A stretch of DNA of 10,506 bases, from NCBI GenBank assembly GCA_017613055.1, contig JAGAES010000061.1, positions 1-10,506 of the forward strand, read 5' to 3'. The notes beneath the pieces are model-generated. The model was not told where the DNA came from. It was given only the letters and a program-made list of their open reading frames with translations, and did not search any database. Every line of letters begins with the position of its first letter. Within the stretch, counting starts at the first letter, position 1. This document shows positions 1-8,414 of the stretch, in pieces. Made by a program: the position numbers and the translations under genes. The stretch is from Lachnospiraceae bacterium. Lineage in GTDB: Bacteria > Bacillota_A > Clostridia > Lachnospirales > Lachnospiraceae.

Positions 1-411
1 CCGACGCTTGCGATGAACAACATCGGCCGCCACATCAGTAAGAGCGTTTACACGAAGGTTGTCAGCAACTTAAGCCCGTGGCTTAAGAAAGCCGAACTCG
101 GCGGCGTATACAGCATCCCTGCATCGCACGGCGAAGGCCGCTTCGTTGCGAACGACGAATGGCTCGGCAAGCTTCTTGCGAACGGCCAGATTGCGACGCA
201 GTACGTCGATGAGAACGGCAACCCGACGATGGTCGAGCAGTTCAACCCGAACGGTTCCTACTGGGCAATCGAAGGAATCACGTCTCCGGACGGCCGCGTG
301 CTCGGGAAAATGGCACACTCCGAACGGCGCGGAACAGGCGTTGCGAAGAACATCACGGGTGAGCAGAACCAGCTTGTATTCGAGAGCGGTGTAGCTTACT
401 TCAAGGATTGA
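1..411 (+). CDS. purL: Phosphoribosylformylglycinamidine synthase, C-terminal end (partial)
   Basis: This is the last 136 codons of FGAR amidotransferase, the fourth step of purine synthesis, which uses glutamine and ATP to convert FGAR to FGAM. The frame is open from base 1, so the start lies outside the window. What is visible is the end of the class I glutaminase domain of the long, single-chain PurL type. The segment PASHGEGRF (bases 118-144) carries the catalytic His and Glu of the Cys-His-Glu triad; the nucleophile Cys would be upstream. The following QFNPNGSYWAIEGITSPDGR and KMAHSERR stretches are typical of the end of this family. The stop is TGA at 409-411. A single-chain PurL differs from the separate PurL/PurQ/PurS of Bacillus and fits Lachnospiraceae-type Clostridia. 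It precedes the atp operon in the same direction but is separated from it by a terminator. Confidence 0.93.
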   Translation, partial: PTLAMNNIGRHISKSVYTKVVSNLSPWLKKAELGGVYSIPASHGEGRFVANDEWLGKLLANGQIATQYVDENGNPTMVEQFNPNGSYWAIEGITSPDGRVLGKMAHSERRGTGVAKNITGEQNQLVFESGVAYFKD

Positions 412-436
412 AATATCGACCCTTTCGTGTTATACT
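408..436 (+). promoter_or_regulatory. Sigma-A-type promoter for the atp operon, -35 inside the purL stop
   Basis: TTGAAA at 408-413 and TATACT at 431-436 are separated by exactly 17 bases, an excellent match to the vegetative consensus. The -35 box overlaps the purL stop codon. Transcription would start near 443, just before the hairpin at 448-470. I see no other promoter-like pair between that hairpin and atpB, so this is the best candidate for driving the ATP synthase genes. That role is inferred from position. Confidence 0.6.
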
Positions 437-447
437 GAAGGGTAAGG

Positions 448-479
448 GGCGCGGAGCAAACCTCCGCGCCGTTTTTTTC
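448..479 (+). terminator. Intrinsic terminator after purL / leader hairpin of atp operon
   Basis: A perfect 9-bp stem, GGCGCGGAG (448-456) and CTCCGCGCC (462-470), encloses a 5-base loop and is followed by G and seven T. This is a textbook rho-independent terminator for purL. It also lies only about 5 bases after the predicted start of the atp transcript, so it may act as an attenuator or a 5' protecting hairpin for that message. Confidence 0.85.
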
Positions 480-517
480 AAAAAGGCCGTGTCATTTTTC
501 GAAAGGAGGACGGATTC

Positions 518-1201
518 GTGGACCGGTTATCCGAGATCATCAACGAAGAACTGCAGGTCAAAACCGTGTTCAAACTGTTCGGCAGGATTCCGGTATCCGA
601 ATCGGTTGTCGTGACATGGATTCTGATGGCGGTCCTGATTCTCGGCGCGTTCTTCCTGACAAGAAACCTTAAGCTGCATAACATCTCGAAACGGCAGGCA
701 TTTGCCGAATGGATTGTAACGAAGCTCAGCGGACTTGTCGAGGGAATGGTCGGAGAGAAGGGACGCGCGTTCGTTCCGTACCTGACAACGGTCATGCTGT
801 ATATCGGGTTTGCGAATATATGCGGCATCTTCGGTTTCAAGTCACCGACCAAAGACCTGAACGTCACAGTGGCGCTCGCACTGATGAGCATCGTCCTTGT
901 GGAGGCCGCCGGCATCTATTACCTCGGCATGCGGAAGTGGCTTAAGAAATTCACCGAGCCGATTGCCGTCGTGACGCCGATCAACATCCTCGAGGTTTTC
1001 ACGAGACCGCTTTCTTTATGCATGCGTCTTTTCGGAAACGTGCTCGGCGCATTCGTCATCATGGAACTCATTAAGACCGTGACGCACAACATCCTGCTTC
1101 CGGCCGTCTTCTGCCTGTATTTCGACCTGTTCGACGGGCTTTTACAGGCATACGTTTTCGTTTTTCTGACCAGCTTATATATCCGAGAAGAAATAGAATA
1201 G
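518..1201 (+). CDS. atpB: ATP synthase Fo subunit a
   Basis: Membrane stator subunit of the proton channel; it forms the half-channels against the c-ring. The start is GTG at 518, chosen because a strong ribosome site GAAAGGAGGA (501-510) lies 7 bases upstream. The 227-residue product is at the short end for the family. Hydrophobic segments lie at about 31-48, 86-107, 116-137, 173-188 and 191-222. The essential channel arginine is Arg170 in the motif MRLFGN (169-174), preceded by TRPLSLC. The last helix keeps LLQAYVFVFLTSLYI with Gln210, matching the conserved Gln of Escherichia coli helix 5. It is the first gene of the operon; no atpI precedes it. atpE follows 18 bases after its stop. Confidence 0.95.
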   Translation: MDRLSEIINEELQVKTVFKLFGRIPVSESVVVTWILMAVLILGAFFLTRNLKLHNISKRQAFAEWIVTKLSGLVEGMVGEKGRAFVPYLTTVMLYIGFANICGIFGFKSPTKDLNVTVALALMSIVLVEAAGIYYLGMRKWLKKFTEPIAVVTPINILEVFTRPLSLCMRLFGNVLGAFVIMELIKTVTHNILLPAVFCLYFDLFDGLLQAYVFVFLTSLYIREEIE

Positions 1202-1207
1202 TTTTAG

Positions 1208-1447
<240 letters not shown>

Positions 1448-1464
1448 CCGAAAGGTGAGTAGTC

Positions 1465-1950
1465 ATGCTGAAACTTGACTGGAATTTACTCTTCACCGTA
1501 ATCAATCTGCTGATTCTGGTCGCCGCGATGTGGTATTTTCTGTTCAAACCCGTACGGAAGATTATCGAAGCGCGCCAGGCGGAGGCAGACCGGGAGAATG
1601 CGCTTGTGAAGGCCAGACTTGCGGATGCCGAGGCGGCCAAGGCCCGTTACGACAAATGTGTCGCGGACGCCGAGGAGGAGCGGAAGCAGATCCTTTCGAA
1701 GGCAAGAAAGCAGGCGGACGAAGAGTACAAGAAGATTGTGAACAACGCCAAGGCAACGGCCCGCAGAATCGAGGCGGAGGCTAATGAGGACATTGCCCGC
1801 AGCAAGGCGCGCATCCTTTCCGATGCCGAGCAGGAGATTGCGGACATGATTGCTGCAGCCACCGAGAAGAATGTCGGCGAGAACTGCGGTTCCTCGATTG
1901 ACAATGCGCTTTACAACCAGTTCCTTGCGGAAGTGGAGGAGAAATCATGA
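1465..1950 (+). CDS. atpF: ATP synthase Fo subunit b (peripheral stalk)
   Basis: Stator stalk subunit that joins Fo to the top of F1. The 161-residue product has one N-terminal membrane helix (about 6-27, LLFTVINLLILVAAMWYFLF), then the family hinge FKPVRKIIEAR, then a long charged coiled coil rich in Ala, Glu, Lys and Arg (about 32-140). The end, roughly 125-161, reads like a normal b C-terminus (SDAEQEIADMI...), which in other bacteria binds delta. Length is ordinary, so it is not a b-delta fusion. The ribosome site is GAAAGGTGAG just before ATG 1465. Its stop TGA (1948-1950) overlaps the ATG of the next gene, so translation is probably coupled. The normal next gene, atpH (delta), is missing. 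Confidence 0.94.
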   Translation: MLKLDWNLLFTVINLLILVAAMWYFLFKPVRKIIEARQAEADRENALVKARLADAEAAKARYDKCVADAEEERKQILSKARKQADEEYKKIVNNAKATARRIEAEANEDIARSKARILSDAEQEIADMIAAATEKNVGENCGSSIDNALYNQFLAEVEEKS

Positions 1951-3676
1951 CGGCTGTACTGATCTGTGTCACTCCCCCGACCGGCGAACAATTAAAGGGT
2001 TTCGAGGCATTTGCCGCAAGACAGAACGGCGGCGAGGCGGTGAAGCTCGACGTAGTCATTGATGAGTCGCTCAAGAGCGGCTTTATTCTGCGTGTCGGAA
2101 CGAAGGAATACGACTGGAGCGAACGAGGCAGAATCGAGCAGTTCAAGGAGAAACTGACGAAGCGGCTCGGCGACACCGCGAGGGAACTCCGGAAATCAAA
2201 GGACGTGCTTTCCGGACTCCGCGCGAACATCGAGGAGTTTCATCTGGAAGCGGCGGCCCGTGAGGTCGGAACGGTGACGTGGGTCGGCGACGGCATAGCA
2301 AACATAGAAGGAATCGAACATGTCCGGTACGGCGAAATCGTCGTATTCGACTCCGGCGTAAAGGGCATGATTCTTGACATACGAAGCGATGAAGTGTGCG
2401 CCGTTCTGTTCGGACGCGACACGGGCATCCGTGCGGGCAGTCATGTGGTGCGTACGGGGAAAATGGCAGGCATCTCGGTCGGAAGCGGTTATCTCGGACG
2501 TATCGTCGATGCGCTCGGAAACCCGCTTGACGGCGAGGAGGAGATTGCCTCCGAGGATTTCCTTCCGATTGAGCGTCCCGCGCCGACAATCCGCGAGCGG
2601 AAGTCCGTTAACAAGCCGCTTGAGACCGGAATTCTGGCTATCGATTCGATGTTCCCGATCGGCCGCGGACAGCGTGAGCTGATTATCGGTGACCGCCAGA
2701 CCGGCAAAACTTCGATTGCCATCGATACAATCGTGAACCAAAAGAACAAAGACGTCATCTGCATCTATGTCGCCATCGGGCAGAAGGCTTCGACGATTGC
2801 GCAGCTGACGAACATTCTCCGCCGCAACGACGCGCTTGACTACACGTGCGTGATTGCCGCGACCGCATCCGATCCCGCGCCTCTTCAGTACATTGCACCG
2901 TATTCCGGTGCGGCGCTTGCCGAGTACTTTATGTATAAAGGCAAGGATGTCCTGATTGTCTATGACGACCTTTCGAAACATGCGGTGGCATATCGTGCGA
3001 TTTCGCTTCTTCTGGAGCGTTCGCCGGGCCGTGAAGCGTATCCGGGAGACGTGTTCTATCTGCATTCAAGACTTTTGGAGCGTTCGGCACAGCTTTCGGA
3101 CGAACTCGGCGGCGGTTCGATTACGGCGCTTCCGATTATCGAAACGCAGGCGGGCGACGTGTCCGCTTATATTCCGACCAATGTAATCTCGATTACGGAC
3201 GGTCAGATTTTCCTTGAGAGCGAATTGTTCCATGCCGGACAGCGTCCGGCCGTGAACGTCGGTCTTTCGGTGTCGCGAGTCGGCGGCGCAGCCCAGACGA
3301 AGGCGATGAAGGCGGCGTCCGGAACGGTCCGTATCGACCTTGCGCAGTACCGTGAGATGGAAGTGTTCACGCAGTTCTCGTCCGATTTAGACGAGCAGAC
3401 GAAGAAGCAGCTGGCACACGGCAAATCCTTAATGGAGCTTCTCCGCCAGCCGCTTACGCATCCGTTTACGGTCCCGCAGCAGATTGTGCTTCTTCTGGCC
3501 GCGGGGCAGCATCTTTTCGCAGAATTACCGGGCGCGGAGGTACGTCCCTGCCGCGACAGTCTGTTAAACTATATGGACCAGTATCATGCGGATCTTCTGA
3601 ACCTTTTGGAAACCGGCGGCAAGCTGACCGAAGACCTTCGGGAAAGCATCGTAAAAGCGTGCACGGAGTATTTTGA

Positions 3677-5997
<2,321 letters not shown>

Positions 5998-6005
5998 GAG
6001 ACTGA

Positions 6006-6428
6006 ATGAATACTTTCTATCTGAAAATCACAGCCTGTGACCGCGTGTTCTTCGAGGGGGAGTGCGTCTATCTGTCCTTCCCCGGCGTGGACGGCAGCCT
6101 CGGCGTCATGGCACACCATCAGCCGATGGCGACGGTCGTTGAGAACGGCATGGTCCGATTCCGGCTTCCGGACGGCGAGGAGCGCGAAGTCATCGTGAGC
6201 GACGGGATGATGAACGTGGAGAACAACCGGGTGGACATCCTGGCATTTTCCGCAGAACATCCCGACGAGATTGATATCCGTGCCGCCGAGCGCGAACTCG
6301 AAATCGCGCGCGAGCAGCTGCAGCAGAAACAGAGTTTAATTGAATACAACCTTTCGAGCGCGTCAATGGCCCGTGCGATGGCACGGCTCTCCGGAGCGCG
6401 CCGCCGAAAGAGTGATGAACCGCTGTAA
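6006..6428 (+). CDS. atpC: ATP synthase F1 subunit epsilon
   Basis: Rotor foot subunit and intrinsic inhibitor of ATP hydrolysis. The 140-residue product has the N-terminal beta-sandwich (about 1-86; FPGVDGSLGVMAHHQPMATV and a closing DILAFSAEHPDEIDI) and a two-helix C-terminal domain (about 92-135; AERELEIAREQLQQKQ and ASMARAMARLSGARRRK). The EIDIRAA segment resembles the ATP-sensing IDxxRA motif of Bacillus epsilon but is one residue shorter between Asp and Arg, so ATP binding cannot be assumed. The start ATG 6006 follows atpD by 8 bases with only a weak purine-rich GAGAG upstream, suggesting coupled translation. It is the last gene before the terminator at 6432-6464. Confidence 0.94.
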   Translation: MNTFYLKITACDRVFFEGECVYLSFPGVDGSLGVMAHHQPMATVVENGMVRFRLPDGEEREVIVSDGMMNVENNRVDILAFSAEHPDEIDIRAAERELEIAREQLQQKQSLIEYNLSSASMARAMARLSGARRRKSDEPL

Positions 6429-6431
6429 ACC

Positions 6432-6464
6432 AAAAGGGCCGTCGCCTCGGCGACAGCCCTTTTT
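6432..6464. terminator. Bidirectional terminator between atpC and the convergent membrane gene
   Basis: AAAAGGGC (6432-6439) and GCCCTTTT (6456-6463) pair, with one C/A mismatch before an inner stem GTCGC (6441-6445) and GCGAC (6450-6454). The T run on the plus strand ends the atp transcript. The A run on the left gives a T run on the minus strand, so it can also end the convergent gene whose stop is at 6492. Confidence 0.85.
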
Positions 6465-6491
6465 GTGAAAACTATGAAATCCCTTGCTTTA

Positions 6492-6728
6492 TCAGAGGAG
6501 TTTCTTACCGATCCAGATAACGAGGCATGCGCCCGCAATGGAAACAAGGCCGGAAACGATATAGCCGCCCGTGACGGGGATGGGAAGCAGGCCGGCAAGG
6601 AAACCGCCGACGAAAGAGCCGACAAATCCCATAATGATGTTGCGGAGAAGACCGCCCTTGCTGTTCATGATAAAAGCAGCAACTGCACCGCAAACAGCGT
6701 AAATGATAATCTGAACAAGTAAATGCAT
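6492..6728 (-). CDS. GlsB/YeaQ/YmgE-type small membrane protein
   Basis: A 78-residue, very hydrophobic protein with three likely membrane helices (about 2-21, 29-48 and 54-74). The Gly-rich pattern FVGSFVGGFLAGLL with an N-terminal helix and the loop MNSKGGLLRN matches the transglycosylase-associated / GlsB/YeaQ/YmgE family, linked to general and envelope stress in other Firmicutes; the biochemical function is not known. A longer frame goes back to 6791, but the Met at 6726-6728 is preferred because AAGGAGG on the minus strand lies about 8 bases upstream and the family begins with the first helix. A good promoter sits just upstream, and the extra N-terminal residues would cross that promoter. 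It converges on atpC. Confidence 0.85.
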   Translation of the reverse strand: MHLLVQIIIYAVCGAVAAFIMNSKGGLLRNIIMGFVGSFVGGFLAGLLPIPVTGGYIVSGLVSIAGACLVIWIGKKLL

Positions 6729-6758
6729 ACAAAGAGCCTCCTTATACTTGATACGGTC

Positions 6759-6788
6759 ATTATACACCATCTTGTGGGTAAAAGGCAA
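6759..6788 (-). promoter_or_regulatory. Promoter of the small membrane protein gene
   Basis: On the minus strand, TTGCCT (plus 6783-6788) and a perfect TATAAT (plus 6759-6764) are 18 bases apart. The start of transcription would fall near 6752, giving a short leader with the AAGGAGG site before the ATG at 6728. Confidence 0.7.
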
Positions 6789-6868
6789 CAAAAACTCAAT
6801 TTATTCGATTATTTTTGTAATATTTTCGTAATAAAGTGTAACCGTATCGTAAAGAATAGGAGACCAAT

Positions 6869-6897
6869 TCTGTAATAATGTCATTGTATAATACAGA
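6869..6897 (+). promoter_or_regulatory. Promoter -10 box within an inverted repeat (possible operator)
   Basis: A perfect TATAAT lies at 6887-6892, but no good -35 box is found 16-18 bases upstream. The -10 box is embedded in a dyad, TCTGTA (6869-6874) and TACAGA (6892-6897), with a further TA/TA match inside each arm. This could be a repressor or activator site controlling a transcript that would start near 6899. No regulator gene is seen in the window. Confidence 0.4.
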
Positions 6898-6898
6898 C

Positions 6899-7030
6899 AT
6901 AGTTATCGAGGAACTGATGAAATCACCTTTTATCCATTTCGACAGCTTGTGTGGGAGAGAACAAAAAGCAATTGATTCACCTGAAGAGAAAGCGCTATCC
7001 ACGGGGAGAGGAAAGCGCTTTCTCTTTTTG
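6899..7030 (+). ncRNA. Possible small RNA with its own promoter and terminator
   Basis: Between the TATAAT at 6887-6892 and the strong terminator at 6983-7029 lies about 130 bases with no convincing gene. The nearest downstream gene, the tRNA, is on the other strand, so this is not a leader of anything visible. I do not recognise a known riboswitch, 6S or signal-recognition RNA in it. A 41-codon frame (ATG 6917 to TAA 7042, GAGGA 4 bases upstream) runs through the terminator stem, which argues against a coding role but does not exclude it. Confidence 0.3.
6983..7029 (+). terminator. Strong terminator, 12-bp stem
   Basis: AGAGAAAGCGCT and AGCGCTTTCTCT form a perfect 12-bp stem around a 17-base loop, ending in a run of five T. 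The T run is on the plus strand, so it ends a rightward transcript, probably the one starting near 6899. The stretch 7030-7070 beyond it holds nothing I recognise. Confidence 0.75.
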
Positions 7031-7069
7031 TTATCTTTTTAAGCCGGACTGCGGCGCAATATAACATGG

Positions 7070-7107
7070 AAAAGGCTCCTTGAAAACATACATCTTCAGG
7101 AGCCTTT
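7070..7107 (-). terminator. Terminator of tRNA-Gly
   Basis: AAAGGCTCCT (7071-7080) and AGGAGCCTTT (7098-7107) form a perfect 10-bp stem; the inner TGAA/TTC bases can extend it with a bulge. Read on the minus strand it lies 3 bases past the tRNA 3' end and finishes in a short T run, so it ends the tRNA transcript. Confidence 0.7.
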
Positions 7108-7110
7108 AAG

Positions 7111-7182
7111 AGCACGAGACGGGATTCGAACCCGCGACCCTCGCCTTGGCAAGGCGATACTCCACCACTGAGCCACTCGTGC
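7111..7182 (-). tRNA. tRNA-Gly (anticodon GCC)
   Basis: Read on the minus strand the full cloverleaf is present: acceptor stem GCACGAG/CTCGTGC, D stem GCTC/GAGT, anticodon stem TCGCC/GGCGA around loop TTGCCAA with anticodon GCC, and T arm GCGGG-TTCGAAT-CCCGT. The discriminator base is U and the CCA end is not encoded, so it must be added afterwards. It reads GGC and GGU glycine codons. It has its own promoter and terminator and is a single-gene unit. Confidence 0.97.
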
Positions 7183-7193
7183 ATATTCGGTTG

Positions 7194-7273
7194 TGCGTCA
7201 GCCGTGACGCAAGGATTAATATACACGATAAAAATCGATTTGTCAACAGGTATTTTGTACCATTGACGCAAGG
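7194..7273. repeat. Three copies of TGACGCA around divergent promoters
   Basis: TGCGTCA (7194-7200) and TGACGCA (7205-7211) form a perfect 7-bp inverted repeat with a 4-base spacer, in the tRNA-Gly leader. A third copy, TGACGCAAGG (7264-7273), repeats 7205-7214 exactly and includes the -35 region of the lipoprotein gene. It could be a shared protein-binding site or a leader hairpin; the role is not known. Confidence 0.5.
7218..7246 (-). promoter_or_regulatory. Promoter of tRNA-Gly
   Basis: On the minus strand, a perfect TTGACA (plus 7241-7246) and TATATT (plus 7218-7223) are 17 bases apart, close to ideal. Transcription would start near 7211, about 29 bases before the mature tRNA 5' end, right in the TGACGCA inverted repeat. 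Confidence 0.8.
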
Positions 7274-7292
7274 CGCTTAATCGTGGTATTCT
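7263..7292 (+). promoter_or_regulatory. Promoter of the repeat-linker lipoprotein gene
   Basis: TTGACG at 7263-7268 and TATTCT at 7287-7292 are 18 bases apart, an acceptable vegetative promoter. It points right towards the lipoprotein start at 7331 and is divergent from the tRNA promoter. Confidence 0.55.
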
Positions 7293-7330
7293 TATAGTCA
7301 TCAAAGGTTTACTTTGAAAGGAGACAAACC

Positions 7331-8323
7331 ATGAAAAAGTTATGCAGATTGTTGTGCCTGATTCTGATTGTATGCCTGAGCATCGGAATGCTTGCAGCCT
7401 GCGGCGGTGACGATGACGACGACGGCGGAAGCAAAAAGAAGAAGTCCGATAAGGACTCTTCTTCGGAGAGCTCCAAGGACAAGGATAAGGATAAAGACAA
7501 AGATACGGGCAAGGACAAGGATAAGGACAAGGATAAGCCGTCCAAAGTGAATTATACCCTTGCCGACCAGGTGATTTATGAGAACGATGAGTTCGCATTT
7601 ACCGTCGTGAAAGCGGACGAGGACGATTTCTGGGGCTTTGAGCTGAAGCTTCTCTGCGAGAACAAGACCTCAGACAAGAAACTGTCGTTCTCCATGGACG
7701 ATGTCAGCGTAAACGGTTACCGGCTGGATCCTTATTGGTCCACCGAGGTAGCTGCCGGCAAGAAGGAGAACAGCAACGCCTACTTCAACACGGACCGTTT
7801 TAAAGATATCGGGATTACTTCCGCGGACGCAATCCAGTTCACGCTCCGGGTTTACGACTCGGACAACTGGTGGGATGAAGGCGATAAATTGAAAGAAACC
7901 TTTACGATTTATCCGACCGGACTCAGCGCGGGCGAGGTGAAGATTCCGGAGAGAAGAAAGACTTCGACCGAGCAGGTTGTTGTGAATGACGATCAGTTCA
8001 CGGCGATTATATTAGACAACGTGTACGATGAGGTATGGGGATATACCGTAAACTTCTATTTCGAGAATAACTCCGACAAGAAGGTGAGCTTTAACTTTGA
8101 TGACGTCAGCGTCAACGGATATATGTTGGATCCTTACTTTACCGTAACGCTTGCGCCGGGCATGAAGGCTTATGATTCGATGAGCTTCTCCGATACCCGT
8201 CTTAAGGACAGCAACATCACCAAGGTTGAAGAGATTGAGTACAAGATTCGTATCTACGATCCGAACGACTGGATGAGTGACAACTTGTATGAGGCTACGC
8301 AGACCTATAAGCCTGCCGACTGA
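7331..8323 (+). CDS. Lipoprotein with Lys-Asp linker and two tandem homologous domains
   Basis: A 330-residue secreted lipoprotein of unknown function. The signal peptide ends in the lipobox LAAC, with Cys24 the lipid-attached residue. Residues 25-70 are a low-complexity, highly charged linker: an acidic GGDDDDDGG, then KKKK, a Ser-rich part, then Lys-Asp repeats (49-69). Two similar domains of about 115 residues follow, near 81-195 and 215-328. They share DDVSVNGYxLDPY (123-135 and 257-269) and a YD-x-D/N-W motif (174-180 and 308-314), both 134 residues apart, so the protein arose by an internal duplication. The Trp/Tyr/Phe-rich beta-strand pattern suggests an immunoglobulin-like sandwich; that is inference. 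ATG 7331 follows GAAAGGAG at 7317-7323. A terminator follows the stop. Confidence 0.85.
   Translation: MKKLCRLLCLILIVCLSIGMLAACGGDDDDDGGSKKKKSDKDSSSESSKDKDKDKDKDTGKDKDKDKDKPSKVNYTLADQVIYENDEFAFTVVKADEDDFWGFELKLLCENKTSDKKLSFSMDDVSVNGYRLDPYWSTEVAAGKKENSNAYFNTDRFKDIGITSADAIQFTLRVYDSDNWWDEGDKLKETFTIYPTGLSAGEVKIPERRKTSTEQVVVNDDQFTAIILDNVYDEVWGYTVNFYFENNSDKKVSFNFDDVSVNGYMLDPYFTVTLAPGMKAYDSMSFSDTRLKDSNITKVEEIEYKIRIYDPNDWMSDNLYEATQTYKPAD
7475..7537 (+). repeat. AAGGAC/AAGGAT hexamer tract coding Lys-Asp repeats
   Basis: Near-perfect six-base units AAGGAC or AAGGAT run in frame, broken once by ACGGGC (Thr-Gly). They encode Lys-Asp pairs in the linker of the lipoprotein. Gain or loss of whole units keeps the frame, so the linker length can vary by slippage or recombination. 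Confidence 0.85.
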
Positions 8324-8352
8324 TTACGGAAGAATGATAAAACCTTTAAAAA

Positions 8353-8394
8353 CCCGCTGCTCCCGGCATAAACCGGCGGCAGCGGGCAGTTTTT
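8353..8394 (+). terminator. Terminator or attenuator between lipoprotein and 5'-nucleotidase genes
   Basis: CCCGCTGC (8353-8360) pairs with GCAGCGGG (8379-8386), and CCGG (8363-8366) with CCGG (8373-8376), separated by a two-base internal mismatch, followed by CAG and five T. It ends only 20 bases before the next ATG, leaving no room for a promoter in between. Confidence 0.8.
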
Positions 8395-8414
8395 CGGGAC
8401 TGGAGAAATGAACC

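Noticed and set aside
2196..3065. A 289-codon minus-strand frame opposite atpA
   Set aside because: Antisense shadow of the alpha gene, with no ribosome site or recognisable domain.
6465..6722. An 85-codon plus-strand frame rich in Asp, Asn and Lys after atpC
   Set aside because: It is antisense to the clear GlsB/YeaQ-type membrane gene and starts right after the atp terminator without a good ribosome site.
6729..6791. Longer N-terminus (21 extra residues) for the small membrane protein
   Set aside because: The extra residues cross the TATAAT promoter, and a strong AAGGAGG precedes the downstream Met.
6905..6945. CTGATGA resembling a hammerhead ribozyme core
   Set aside because: No GAAA strand or flanking stems in the right places, so the match is by chance.
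6796..7002. A 68-codon minus-strand frame in the AT-rich gap
   Set aside because: No ribosome site before its ATG, no family likeness, and it crosses the terminator stem and promoter region.
6917..7042. A 41-codon plus-strand frame beginning MKSPFIHFDS
   Set aside because: It has a closely spaced GAGGA, but it reads through the entire terminator hairpin and T run, so a small RNA is the better reading; kept as an alternative in the ncRNA entry.
7324..7598. Minus-strand frames with Ser-Leu and Pro-Tyr repeats opposite the lipoprotein gene
   Set aside because: These are only the reverse reading of the Lys-Asp hexamer tract.
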